Source: Pseudomonas sp. B28(2017) (GTDB taxonomy: Bacteria > Pseudomonadota > Gammaproteobacteria > Pseudomonadales > Pseudomonadaceae). From it: DNA of 64,000 nt. The stretch is from positions 248,001 to 312,000 of the forward strand of contig NZ_NEJH01000004.1 of NCBI RefSeq assembly GCF_002113025.1, given 5' to 3'. Positions 20,617-28,511 of this stretch are shown in pieces (position 1 is the stretch's first letter; every line of letters begins with the position of its first letter). A program made the position numbers and the translations under genes. The notes beneath the pieces were generated by a model. It ran no database searches. It was not told the DNA's origin and was given only the letters and a program-made list of their open reading frames with translations.

Positions 20617-21225
20617 ATGAAACACGAAACTATCGAGAAAAACGTCGGCCTGTTGCTGCTGCTGATGATCCTGGCCGTGAGCATCGGCGGCCTGACCCAG
20701 ATCGTCCCGCTATTCTTCCAGGACGTGACCAACAAACCGGTGGAAGGCATGAAGCCCTACACCGCGCTGCAACTGGAAGGTCGCGACATCTATATCCGCG
20801 AAGGCTGCGTCGGCTGCCACTCACAGATGATCCGTCCGTTCCGCGCCGAGACCGAGCGCTACGGGCACTACTCGGTGGCCGGTGAAAGCGTCTGGGATCA
20901 CCCGTTCCTGTGGGGCTCGAAACGCACCGGACCGGACCTGGCGCGGGTCGGCGCGCGCTACTCGGATGACTGGCACCGGGCACACTTGTACAACCCGCGC
21001 AACGTCGTACCTGAATCGAAGATGCCGGCCTACCCGTGGCTGGTGGCCAATCAGCTCGACAGCAGCCACACCGAAACCAAGCTGCGCGCCATGCGCACCC
21101 TGGGCGTGCCGTACACCGACGAGGACATCACCGGCGCCGTCGCATCGCTCAAAGGCAAGAGTGAAATGGATGCGCTGGTCGCCTACCTGCAAGTGCTCGG
21201 CACTGCCATCAAGAGCAAGAGGTGA
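20617..21225 (+). CDS. ccoO: cbb3 oxidase subunit II, monohaem cytochrome c, first operon
   Basis: CcoO is a membrane-anchored cytochrome c that passes electrons to CcoN. The 202-residue product has an N-terminal helix (about 11-32) and one haem c site, CVGCHSQM, with Cys64, Cys67 and His68. Met ligands are likely in the SKMPAYPW segment. GAGGAG lies 7 bases before the ATG, 10 bases after the ccoN stop. ccoQ follows after 3 bases. The sequence is nearly identical to the copy at 24298 in its first half and around [20 protein letters not shown]. Confidence 0.95.
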   Translation: MKHETIEKNVGLLLLLMILAVSIGGLTQIVPLFFQDVTNKPVEGMKPYTALQLEGRDIYIREGCVGCHSQMIRPFRAETERYGHYSVAGESVWDHPFLWGSKRTGPDLARVGARYSDDWHRAHLYNPRNVVPESKMPAYPWLVANQLDSSHTETKLRAMRTLGVPYTDEDITGAVASLKGKSEMDALVAYLQVLGTAIKSKR

Positions 21226-21228
21226 GCC

Positions 21229-21426
21229 ATGCCCTTTGAAGTCAGCACTGGAATGATCCGCGGCCTGGGCACGGTCGTGGTGTTCGTGGCCTTCGTCGGC
21301 CTGACCCTGTGGGTGTTCAACGGCAAGCGCAGCCCGGCATTCGCCGAAGCGCGCCTGCTGCCGTTCGCCGATGAGCCACAACCCGACATCACCGAAGAAT
21401 CAGCAACAAGGAGTACCCGGCCATGA
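21229..21426 (+). CDS. ccoQ: cbb3 oxidase small subunit CcoQ, first operon
   Basis: CcoQ is a small single-span protein that stabilises the cbb3 complex and the binding of CcoP. This one has 65 residues, one hydrophobic helix ([17 protein letters not shown], about 14-30) and a short acidic tail ([11 protein letters not shown]). GAGGTGAG lies close before the ATG. Its last four bases overlap the ccoP start (ATGA), which couples their translation. Confidence 0.93.
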   Translation: MPFEVSTGMIRGLGTVVVFVAFVGLTLWVFNGKRSPAFAEARLLPFADEPQPDITEESATRSTRP

Positions 21427-22376
21427 CCACCTTCTGGAGTACGTGGATCTGCGTACTGACCATCGGCAGCCTGATCGGCCTGACCTGGCTGCTGATCGGC
21501 ACACGCAAGGGTGAAACCAAGGGCAGCGTCGACCAGACCATGGGCCACAGCTTCGACGGCATCGAGGAATACGACAATCCGTTGCCGCAATGGTGGTTCA
21601 TGCTGTTCGCCGGCACCCTGGTGTTTGCCGTTGGCTACCTGATCCTCTATCCCGGCCTGGGCAACTGGAAAGGCATCCTGCCCGGCTATGAAAACGGCTG
21701 GACCGGCGTGCACGAGTGGGAAAAGGAAATGGCCAAGGCTGACGCGAAGTTCGGGCCGATCTTCGCCAGGTTCGCGGCGATGCCCGTGGAAGAAGTGGCC
21801 AAGGACCCACAGGCGCTGAAAATGGGCGGCCGCCTGTTTGCCTCCAACTGCTCGGTGTGCCACGGCTCGGATGCCAAGGGTGCGTTCGGCTTCCCCAACC
21901 TGACCGACAGCGACTGGCGCTGGGGCGGCAGCGCAGAAACCATCAAGACCACCATCATGGGTGGCCGGATGGCGGCGATGCCGGCCTGGGGTGAAGTCCT
22001 TGGGGAAGAAGGCGTGAAGAACGTCGCCGCTTATGTGCGCCATGATCTGGCCGGCCTGCCGTTGCCTGCCGACAGCAAAGCCGACCTGCAGGCCGGACAG
22101 CAAGCGTTCAGTACCACCTGCGTCGCCTGTCACGGGGCAAACGGCCAGGGCACTGAAGCCATGGGCGCGCCGAACCTGACACACCCGACCGGCTTCATCT
22201 ATGGCACCAGCCTGACGCAACTCGAACAAACGATTCGTCATGGTCGCCAGGGCCATATGCCAGCGCAAAACGAACTGCTCGGCAATGACAAAGTGCAACT
22301 GCTGGCCGCGTATGTGTACAGCCTGTCACACGGTTTGAATACCGAGCGCCTGCAGGCTGAAGACAACCGCGAATAA
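21423..22376 (+). CDS. ccoP: cbb3 oxidase subunit III, dihaem cytochrome c, first operon
   Basis: CcoP accepts electrons from soluble cytochromes c and hands them to CcoO. The 317-residue product has two N-terminal helices (about 5-25 and 57-78) and two haem c sites, CSVCH (Cys143, Cys146, His147) and CVACH (Cys233, Cys236, His237). The linker before the first haem is 14 residues shorter than in the second-operon copy (a segment present at residues 91-104 there). It overlaps ccoQ by 4 bases and is the last gene of its operon; a GC-rich hairpin follows 15 bases after the stop. Confidence 0.95.
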   Translation: MTTFWSTWICVLTIGSLIGLTWLLIGTRKGETKGSVDQTMGHSFDGIEEYDNPLPQWWFMLFAGTLVFAVGYLILYPGLGNWKGILPGYENGWTGVHEWEKEMAKADAKFGPIFARFAAMPVEEVAKDPQALKMGGRLFASNCSVCHGSDAKGAFGFPNLTDSDWRWGGSAETIKTTIMGGRMAAMPAWGEVLGEEGVKNVAAYVRHDLAGLPLPADSKADLQAGQQAFSTTCVACHGANGQGTEAMGAPNLTHPTGFIYGTSLTQLEQTIRHGRQGHMPAQNELLGNDKVQLLAAYVYSLSHGLNTERLQAEDNRE

Positions 22377-22391
22377 ATCCCGACCGCTCTG

Positions 22392-22417
22392 CTGCCGCAT
22401 TCTCCCGGATGCGGCAG
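22392..22417 (+). terminator. Hairpin after first ccoP, weak terminator
   Basis: CTGCCGCAT and ATGCGGCAG form a perfect 9-bp stem around an 8-base loop. Only TTCCCTGCCCCTTT follows, with no proper T run, so it may be an mRNA end-protecting hairpin rather than a full terminator. Confidence 0.5.
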
Positions 22418-22692
22418 TTCCCTGCCCCTTTGCGACCCATTGTCGCACCCTCGCGCAGACTTCCTTTCGGATCCCGGGATTCGGGTCTAAGCTTCCCCCG
22501 ACGCGGACTGGCCGGTGCCGGTTCCAGGTCGACCCTGAACGATGTGTTCGACGAATCTGCCCGATGACAGGCCGCAAAGGCTGGTAGATACCGGCTGTCG
22601 CACCAATTGCCTTCGGTCAGCCAAACGTTGCATTTGAACACACCCCGTTACATCCGACCTGACCCCCTCGCCTGATCAGTCCGCCGGGATGT

Positions 22693-22708
22693 TTTGCCCG
22701 CGGGCAAA
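22693..22708. promoter_or_regulatory. Perfect 16-bp palindrome upstream of second ccoN
   Basis: TTTGCCCGCGGGCAAA is perfectly symmetric with no spacer, about 150 bases before the second ccoN start. It could be an operator for the constitutive oxidase operon. No regulator is identified. Confidence 0.35.
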
Positions 22709-22858
22709 TTTGTCCCTACGCGGCGCATGGAAAGGCCGCAGAATCAGCATTTGAAAGCATTGACCCAGGTCATGGCGCGTTGCAATGACCCCCTGCTTTC
22801 TCCATACTTGCGGCCGATTTTTAATCCTAATAAAACACCCAAACCGTGGAACCTTAGA

Positions 22859-24298
22859 ATGAGCACAGCAATCAGTCCGACTGCTTATAACTATAAGGTA
22901 GTCCGCCAGTTCGCCATCATGACGGTGGTCTGGGGGATCCTTGGCATGGGGCTCGGTGTCTTCATCGCCTCGCAACTGGTCTGGCCGGAATTGAACTTCG
23001 GCCTGCCGTGGACGAGCTTTGGACGCCTGCGCCCGCTGCACACCAACCTAGTGATTTTCGCCTTCGGTGGATGTGCACTGTTTGCCACTTCTTATTACGT
23101 CGTGCAGCGAACCTGCCAAACGCGACTGATTTCCGACAGCCTCGCCGCCTTTACCTTCTGGGGATGGCAAGCGGTGATTGTCGGCGCGATCATTACCTTG
23201 CCGATGGGTTTCACCACCACCAAGGAATACGCGGAACTGGAATGGCCCCTGGCTATTCTGCTGGCCATTGTCTGGGTCACTTACGGTCTGGTGTTCTTCG
23301 GCACCATCGTCAAGCGCAAGACCAAGCACATCTATGTGGGTAACTGGTTCTACGGCGCGTTCATCGTCGTGACCGCGATGCTCCACATCGTCAACCACAT
23401 GTCGCTGCCGGTCAGCCTGTTCAAGTCCTATTCGGCCTACTCGGGTGCGACGGACGCGATGATCCAGTGGTGGTACGGCCACAACGCCGTGGGCTTCTTC
23501 CTGACCACCGGCTTCCTGGGGATGATGTACTACTTCGTGCCGAAACAGGCCGAGCGTCCGATCTACTCCTATCGCCTGTCGATCGTGCACTTCTGGGCGC
23601 TGATCACCCTGTACATCTGGGCCGGTCCGCACCACCTGCACTACACCGCACTGCCGGACTGGGCTCAGTCCCTGGGCATGGCCATGTCGATCATCCTGCT
23701 GGCGCCAAGCTGGGGCGGCATGATCAACGGCATGATGACCCTGTCGGGCGCCTGGCATAAGCTGCGCACCGACCCGATCCTGCGCTTCCTGGTGGTGTCC
23801 CTGGCGTTCTACGGCATGTCGACCTTCGAAGGCCCGATGATGGCGATCAAGACCGTCAACTCGCTCTCGCACTACACCGACTGGACCATCGGCCACGTAC
23901 ACGCCGGCGCTCTGGGCTGGGTGGCGATGATCTCGATCGGCGCGATCTACCACATGATCCCGAAACTGTTCGGTCGTGCGCAGATGCACAGCACCGGCCT
24001 GATCAACACGCACTTCTGGCTCGCGACCATCGGTACCGTCCTGTACATCGCTTCGATGTGGGTCAACGGCATCACCCAAGGCCTGATGTGGCGTGCAATC
24101 AACGACGACGGCACCCTCACCTACTCGTTCGTCGAAGCGCTGCAAGCCAGCCACCCTGGCTTCATCGTTCGCGCCCTGGGCGGTGCGTTCTTCGCCACCG
24201 GCATGCTGTTCATGGCCTACAACGTTTTCCGTACCGTACGCGCCTCGAACCCGGCAGAAGCTGAAGCCGCCGAACAGATCGTAGTTGGAGCTCACTGA
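22859..24298 (+). CDS. ccoN: cbb3-type cytochrome c oxidase subunit I, second (cco1-type) operon
   Basis: This is the 479-residue second copy of the catalytic haem b/b3-CuB subunit, with the same 12-helix layout and His motifs as the first ([44 protein letters not shown]). The N terminus [13 protein letters not shown] differs from the first copy. Only GGAA lies before the ATG, a modest ribosome site. Its stop codon overlaps the ccoO start by one base (TGATG). In P. aeruginosa the matching operon (cco1) is expressed more or less constitutively. Long runs of the gene are identical in DNA to the first copy. Confidence 0.95.
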   Translation: MSTAISPTAYNYKVVRQFAIMTVVWGILGMGLGVFIASQLVWPELNFGLPWTSFGRLRPLHTNLVIFAFGGCALFATSYYVVQRTCQTRLISDSLAAFTFWGWQAVIVGAIITLPMGFTTTKEYAELEWPLAILLAIVWVTYGLVFFGTIVKRKTKHIYVGNWFYGAFIVVTAMLHIVNHMSLPVSLFKSYSAYSGATDAMIQWWYGHNAVGFFLTTGFLGMMYYFVPKQAERPIYSYRLSIVHFWALITLYIWAGPHHLHYTALPDWAQSLGMAMSIILLAPSWGGMINGMMTLSGAWHKLRTDPILRFLVVSLAFYGMSTFEGPMMAIKTVNSLSHYTDWTIGHVHAGALGWVAMISIGAIYHMIPKLFGRAQMHSTGLINTHFWLATIGTVLYIASMWVNGITQGLMWRAINDDGTLTYSFVEALQASHPGFIVRALGGAFFATGMLFMAYNVFRTVRASNPAEAEAAEQIVVGAH

Positions 24299-24906
24299 TG
24301 AAGCATGAAGCAGTCGAGAAGAATATTGGCCTGCTGGCCTTCTTCATGGTCATCGCCGTCAGCGTCGGCGGCCTGACCCAGATCGTTCCGCTGTTTTTCC
24401 AGGATGTCACCAACAAGCCGGTCGAGGGCATGAAGCCTCGCACCGCCCTTGAACTGGAAGGCCGGGACGTTTATATCGCCAACGGTTGTGTGGGTTGCCA
24501 CTCGCAGATGATCCGTCCGTTCCGCGCCGAGACCGAACGCTACGGCCACTACTCGGTCGCCGGTGAAAGCGTCTGGGACCACCCGTTCCTGTGGGGTTCC
24601 AAGCGTACCGGCCCGGACCTGGCCCGCGTTGGCGGTCGTTACTCCGATGACTGGCAGCGTGCGCACTTGTACAACCCGCGCAACGTAGTGCCTGAATCGA
24701 AAATGCCGGCCTACCCGTTCCTCGTGGAAAACAAGCTCGACGGCAAAGACACCGCCAAGAAAATGGAAGTGTTGCGCACGCTCGGCGTTCCTTACACCGA
24801 CGAAGACATCGCCGGTGCGAAGGATGCCGTGAAGGGCAAAACCGAAATGGACGCGCTGGTGGCCTATTTGCAAGGCCTGGGCACCATCATCAAAAGCAAA
24901 CGGTGA
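24298..24906 (+). CDS. ccoO: cbb3 oxidase subunit II, monohaem cytochrome c, second operon
   Basis: The 202-residue partner of the second CcoN has haem site CVGCHSQM with Cys64, Cys67 and His68 and an N-terminal anchor helix. GGAG lies 8 bases before the ATG, inside the end of ccoN; the shared TGATG means translational coupling. The copy differs from the first mainly in the C-terminal third ([19 protein letters not shown]), which is more charged here. Confidence 0.95.
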   Translation: MKHEAVEKNIGLLAFFMVIAVSVGGLTQIVPLFFQDVTNKPVEGMKPRTALELEGRDVYIANGCVGCHSQMIRPFRAETERYGHYSVAGESVWDHPFLWGSKRTGPDLARVGGRYSDDWQRAHLYNPRNVVPESKMPAYPFLVENKLDGKDTAKKMEVLRTLGVPYTDEDIAGAKDAVKGKTEMDALVAYLQGLGTIIKSKR

Positions 24907-24911
24907 TCTAA

Positions 24912-25097
24912 ATGGATATCGGGATGATTCGTGGCCTGGGCACCGTAGTTGTCATGGTGGCCTTCATCGGACTGGCACTGTGGGTGTTCAGTCCCAAGCG
25001 CAAGTCGGAGTTTGAAGACGCGACCTTGCTGCCTTTCGCGGATGATCCCGAAGCCATCAAGCACGTCGAGCAAGCTTCTAGGAGTAACAAAGAATGA
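24912..25097 (+). CDS. ccoQ: cbb3 oxidase small subunit CcoQ, second operon
   Basis: The 61-residue product starts [18 protein letters not shown] and has one membrane helix, a basic patch (SPKRKSEFE) after it and an acidic tail. It begins 5 bases after ccoO and ends in the ATGA overlap with ccoP. It is shorter at both ends than the first-operon CcoQ. Confidence 0.93.
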   Translation: MDIGMIRGLGTVVVMVAFIGLALWVFSPKRKSEFEDATLLPFADDPEAIKHVEQASRSNKE

Positions 25098-26071
25098 CTA
25101 CATTCTGGAGTCTGTACGTCACAGTCCTCAGTCTCGGTACGATCTTTTCCCTGACCTGGCTGCTGCTGTCGACCCGCAAGGGCCAGCGCGCAGAGCAGAC
25201 GGACGAGACAGTCGGGCACTCCTTCGACGGGATCGAGGAGTACGACAACCCGCTGCCGAAATGGTGGTTCATGCTGTTCGTGGGCACCATCGTCTTCGCA
25301 TTGGGCTACCTGGCGCTGTATCCGGGCCTGGGTAACTGGAAAGGCCTGCTGCCGGGTTACGGCTACCTCGACAACGAGAAGCAGACCCCGTTCGCCAACG
25401 GCCAGACCGGCTGGACCGGCGTTCACGAGTGGGAAAAGGAAATGGCCAGGTCGGACGCCAAGTTCGGTCCGATCTTCGCCAAGTTCGCGGCCATGCCAAT
25501 CGAAGAAGTGGCCAAGGACCCGCAAGCCCTGAAGATGGGTGGCCGCCTGTTCGCCTCCAACTGCTCGGTTTGCCATGGTTCCGACGCCAAGGGCGCCTAT
25601 GGCTTCCCTAACCTGACCGACGCCGACTGGCGCTGGGGCGGCGAGCCGCAAACCATCAAGACCACCATCATGGGCGGCCGTCATGCCGTGATGCCAGCGT
25701 GGGCTGAAGTGATTGGCGAGCAAGGTGTGGCCGACGTGGCCGCGTTTGTCCTGACCAACCTCGATGGCCGCAAGCTGCCAGAAGGCACCAAGGCCGATCC
25801 GGCTGCCGGGCAGAAACTGTTCGCCACCAACTGCGTGGCGTGCCACGGTCCGGAAGGCAAAGGCACGCCAGCGATGGGCGCACCTGACCTGACTCACCCT
25901 GCCGCGTTCATCTACGGTTCGAGCTTCGCTCAACTGCAGCAGACCATCCGTTACGGCCGTCAGGGCCAGATGCCTGCACAAGAACAGCTGCAAGGCAACG
26001 ACAAGGTTCACCTGCTGGCCGCTTACGTCTACAGCCTGTCTCACGGTGAGAAGGCAGCGGACGCCCAGTAA
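25094..26071 (+). CDS. ccoP: cbb3 oxidase subunit III, dihaem cytochrome c, second operon
   Basis: This 325-residue dihaem cytochrome has haem sites CSVCH (Cys157, Cys160, His161) and CVACH (Cys247, Cys250, His251). Compared with the first CcoP it carries a 14-residue insertion ([14 protein letters not shown], residues 91-104) between the second helix and the first haem domain, and it lacks several residues at the C terminus. It overlaps ccoQ by 4 bases and is followed by a strong bidirectional hairpin. Confidence 0.95.
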   Translation: MTTFWSLYVTVLSLGTIFSLTWLLLSTRKGQRAEQTDETVGHSFDGIEEYDNPLPKWWFMLFVGTIVFALGYLALYPGLGNWKGLLPGYGYLDNEKQTPFANGQTGWTGVHEWEKEMARSDAKFGPIFAKFAAMPIEEVAKDPQALKMGGRLFASNCSVCHGSDAKGAYGFPNLTDADWRWGGEPQTIKTTIMGGRHAVMPAWAEVIGEQGVADVAAFVLTNLDGRKLPEGTKADPAAGQKLFATNCVACHGPEGKGTPAMGAPDLTHPAAFIYGSSFAQLQQTIRYGRQGQMPAQEQLQGNDKVHLLAAYVYSLSHGEKAADAQ

Positions 26072-26096
26072 GGCAAACGCTTGAAGCAACAAAAAA

Positions 26097-26126
26097 CGGC
26101 CCCGCCAATGTGAATTGGCGGGGCCG
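26097..26126. terminator. Terminator after the second cbb3 operon
   Basis: CGGCCCCGCCAAT and ATTGGCGGGGCCG form a perfect 13-bp stem with a GTGA loop. CTCTGTTT follows on the plus strand and an A6 run precedes it, giving a T6 run on the minus strand. Confidence 0.8.
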
Positions 26127-26230
26127 CTCTGTTTAAGGCCAGGTGCCGACCTTCAGATGTTCAATCGCAAAGAGCGCTCATGAAGGGAAACAGGATTGAA
26201 AGCCCCACCCCGAAAACTCGTCCATAATTC

Positions 26231-26270
26231 TCAAGTCAATTGATTCAAGTCATTACACCATCAATTGATT
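26231..26270. promoter_or_regulatory. Repeat cluster upstream of ccoG, operator candidate
   Basis: TCAAGTCA occurs at 26231 and 26245. The palindrome-containing decamer TCAATTGATT occurs at 26236 and 26261, 25 bases apart. Both copies of TTGAT are half-sites of the ANR/FNR consensus, but neither has a good partner (GTCAT and CCAAA). It could be an ANR-related or separate operator for ccoGHIS. Confidence 0.35.
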
Positions 26271-26350
26271 TTACCAAACGTGACCAAAGGTCGCACCCGC
26301 AGGCCAGAGCGACAGGCGTATCATTGAGCCACTGCAACACCCCTTTTTGA

Positions 26351-26386
26351 CCTCGGTCGGCACGTACTGACCGAGGCATTTTTCCA
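26351..26386 (+). terminator. Terminator-like hairpin in the ccoG leader
   Basis: CCTCGGTC and GACCGAGG form a perfect 8-bp stem with a 10-base loop, followed by CATTTTT. It lies between the probable ccoG promoter region and the ccoG start, so it would act as an attenuator or end a short RNA. Confidence 0.5.
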
Positions 26387-26404
26387 CTGCCGTGGGATGC
26401 AATG

Positions 26405-27820
26405 ATGAGCAACCAGATTCCGGTACACGACATCACTCCACCCAACAAGAACGCGAACAACAGCGTCGACCTCTACGCCTCCAGAGAAAAAATCTACACC
26501 CGTGCCTTCACCGGCCTGTTCCGCAACCTGCGGATGACCGGCGGTGCCGTGTTGTTCCTGCTGTATTTCGGCACTGTGTGGCTGAACTGGGGCGGCCATC
26601 AGGCGGTCTGGTGGAACCTGCCGGAGCGCAAGTTCTTCATTTTCGGCGCCACCTTCTGGCCCCAGGACTTCATCCTGCTGTCGGGCATGTTGATCATCGC
26701 CGCGTTCGGCCTGTTCTTCATCACGGTCTATGCAGGCCGGGTCTGGTGCGGTTACACCTGCCCGCAGAGCGTCTGGACCTGGATTTTCATGTGGTGTGAA
26801 AAGGTCACCGAAGGCGACCGCAACCAGCGCATCAAGCTCGACAAGGCGCCCATGAGCGCCAACAAGTTCCTGCGTAAATCCAGCAAGCACGCCATGTGGC
26901 TGCTGATCGGCTTCGTCACCGGCATGACCTTCGTCGGCTACTTCTCGCCGATCCGCGAATTGACCATCGACTTCTTTACCGGGGAAGCGGATGGCTGGTC
27001 GTACTTCTGGGTCGGTTTCTTCACCCTTGCCACTTACGGCAACGCCGGCTGGTTGCGCGAACAGGTGTGCATCTACATGTGCCCGTACGCACGCTTCCAG
27101 AGCGTGATGTTCGACAAGGACACCCTGATCGTCTCCTACGACCCGCGCCGTGGCGAGTCCCGTGGCCCGCGCAAAAAAGGTATCGACTACAAGGCCCAGG
27201 GCCTGGGTGACTGCATCGACTGCACCATGTGCGTCCAGGTCTGCCCGACCGGCATCGACATCCGCGACGGCCTGCAAATCGAATGCATCGGTTGCGCCGC
27301 CTGCATCGATGCATGCGACGCCATCATGGACAAAATGGAATACCCGCGCGGGTTGATCAGCTACACCACCGAGCACAACCTGTCCGGGCAGAAAACCCAT
27401 AAACTGCGCCCGCGCCTTATCGGCTATGCCGTGGTGCTGCTGGCGATGATCAGCTTGCTGGTGACCGCATTCTTCATGCGCTCGCTGGTGGGTTTCGATG
27501 TCAGCAAGGACCGCGTGCTGTACCGCGAGAACGCCGAAGGCCGGATCGAAAACGTCTACAGCCTGAAAATCATGAACAAGGACCAGCGCGACCATACCTA
27601 CGTGCTCGAAGCCTCTGGCCTGCCGGATCTCAAATTGCAGGGCCGGCGCGAGATCAAGGTCGCGGCCGGCGAGATCGTCAGCCAGCCTGCCGAGCTGTCC
27701 GTCGCACCGGAAAAACTGCCGTCGAGCACCAACGAGGTGAAATTCATCCTCAAGGATGCCGATGACGACAGCGTCCACATTGAAGCCAAGAGCCGGTTCA
27801 TCGGCCCACAGAATCGTTGA
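26405..27820 (+). CDS. ccoG: cbb3 oxidase assembly protein CcoG (polyferredoxin, copper reductase)
   Basis: CcoG is an inner-membrane ferredoxin-like protein; in related bacteria it reduces Cu(II) to Cu(I) for CuB insertion into CcoN. The 471-residue product has several membrane helices, a CGYTCPQSVW motif, then two [4Fe-4S] clusters in CIDCTMCVQVCPTG and CIGCAACIDACD, and a C-terminal immunoglobulin-like periplasmic domain. Two adjacent ATGs are possible; the second (MSNQIPVHD) is chosen by comparison with the usual family start, with GGGA upstream. It is followed closely by ccoH and heads the assembly operon. Confidence 0.94.
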   Translation: MSNQIPVHDITPPNKNANNSVDLYASREKIYTRAFTGLFRNLRMTGGAVLFLLYFGTVWLNWGGHQAVWWNLPERKFFIFGATFWPQDFILLSGMLIIAAFGLFFITVYAGRVWCGYTCPQSVWTWIFMWCEKVTEGDRNQRIKLDKAPMSANKFLRKSSKHAMWLLIGFVTGMTFVGYFSPIRELTIDFFTGEADGWSYFWVGFFTLATYGNAGWLREQVCIYMCPYARFQSVMFDKDTLIVSYDPRRGESRGPRKKGIDYKAQGLGDCIDCTMCVQVCPTGIDIRDGLQIECIGCAACIDACDAIMDKMEYPRGLISYTTEHNLSGQKTHKLRPRLIGYAVVLLAMISLLVTAFFMRSLVGFDVSKDRVLYRENAEGRIENVYSLKIMNKDQRDHTYVLEASGLPDLKLQGRREIKVAAGEIVSQPAELSVAPEKLPSSTNEVKFILKDADDDSVHIEAKSRFIGPQNR

Positions 27821-27831
27821 GAGAACTGAAC

Positions 27832-28371
27832 ATGCCCGCAGCAACTGCCGCAAGCCCCTGGTACAAGCACCTCTGGCCATGGATCATCATCGGGATCCTG
27901 GCCTGCTCGGTGGCCCTGACCTTGTCCATGGTGACCATCGCGGTGAACAACCCGGACAACCTAGTCAACGACAATTACTACGAGGCCGGCAAAGGCATCA
28001 ACCGCTCCCTCGACCGTGAGCTGCTGGCCCAGACCCTGAAAATGCGCGCCAGCGTTCATCTCGATGACTTGACCGGCGAAGTTGACCTGCGCCTGAGCGG
28101 CGAGAGCCAGCCCAAGACCCTGGAACTGAACCTGATCTCGCCGACCCAACCGGAGAAGGATCGCAAGATCACCCTGAGTCGCAGCGAAACCGAACAGGGC
28201 CGCTACATTGGCCAGTTGAGCGACAAGATCGAAGGCCGGCGTTTTGTCGAATTGCTCGGTACTCAGGACGACCACATCTGGCGCATGTTCGAAGAGGAAC
28301 CGGTCAGCCATGACAAGGATCTGCTGCTGGGCGACGAACCGCTGCAAGGCGCGGAAGACCTGAAGAAGTAA
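27832..28371 (+). CDS. ccoH: cbb3 oxidase assembly protein CcoH (FixH family)
   Basis: CcoH is a single-span membrane protein needed for stable cbb3 assembly, working with CcoI and CcoG. The 179-residue product has one helix at about 18-38 (WPWIIIGILACSVALTLSM) and a FixH-type periplasmic domain beginning NDNYYEAGKGINRSLDRE. It starts 11 bases after ccoG with GAGA as ribosome site; a TTG five codons earlier overlaps the ccoG stop. A REP doublet separates it from ccoI. Confidence 0.92.
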   Translation: MPAATAASPWYKHLWPWIIIGILACSVALTLSMVTIAVNNPDNLVNDNYYEAGKGINRSLDRELLAQTLKMRASVHLDDLTGEVDLRLSGESQPKTLELNLISPTQPEKDRKITLSRSETEQGRYIGQLSDKIEGRRFVELLGTQDDHIWRMFEEEPVSHDKDLLLGDEPLQGAEDLKK

Positions 28372-28385
28372 AACCGCGCTTCGCG

Positions 28386-28480
28386 CATCGCGAGCAGGCT
28401 CGCTCCCACAGTGGATCTGCTGTGTACCGGAATCCTGTGCACGACACCGATCAAATGTGGGAGCGAGCCTGCTCGCGATG
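28386..28480. repeat. REP doublet between ccoH and ccoI
   Basis: CATCGCGAGCAGGCTCGCTCCCACA and its complement flank about 45 bases of unrelated spacer. It sits inside the ccoGHIS gene cluster, where it may reduce downstream expression or cause mRNA processing. Confidence 0.85.
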
Positions 28481-28511
28481 AGGCCCTCCCGGACGATGTA
28501 GACTCCACCTC

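Larger units (their letters stand above)
22377..22858. other. 482-base gap between the two cbb3 operons
   Basis: There is no convincing gene. It contains a 9-bp GC-rich hairpin just after the first ccoP, a perfect 16-bp palindrome at 22693-22708, a poor ANR-like sequence TTGACCCAGGTCAT at 22760-22773, and an AT-rich stretch (TTTTTAATCCTAATAAAAC, 22818-22836) just before the second ccoN that probably holds its promoter. The rest shows nothing I can interpret. The length suggests that the second operon has its own promoter rather than read-through only. Confidence 0.6.
26072..26404. other. 333-base gap before ccoG, repeats and hairpins
   Basis: There is no protein gene. It holds a 13-bp GC hairpin at 26097-26126, a cluster of short repeats at 26231-26270, and a second terminator-like hairpin at 26351-26386 only 18 bases before the ccoG start. 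The last two together look like a promoter/operator region and a leader ending in a terminator, or a small RNA. Confidence 0.5.

Noticed and set aside
19152..20750. 532-codon frame opposite the first ccoN, and a 415-codon frame opposite the second
   Set aside because: Both are antisense to membrane oxidase genes, parallel to each other only because the genes are paralogues, and have no domain.
22760..22773. TTGACCCAGGTCAT as an ANR box for the second ccoN
   Set aside because: Both half-sites deviate (TTGAC, GTCAT) and the matching operon in P. aeruginosa is not strongly ANR-dependent; kept only as a note in the gap entry.
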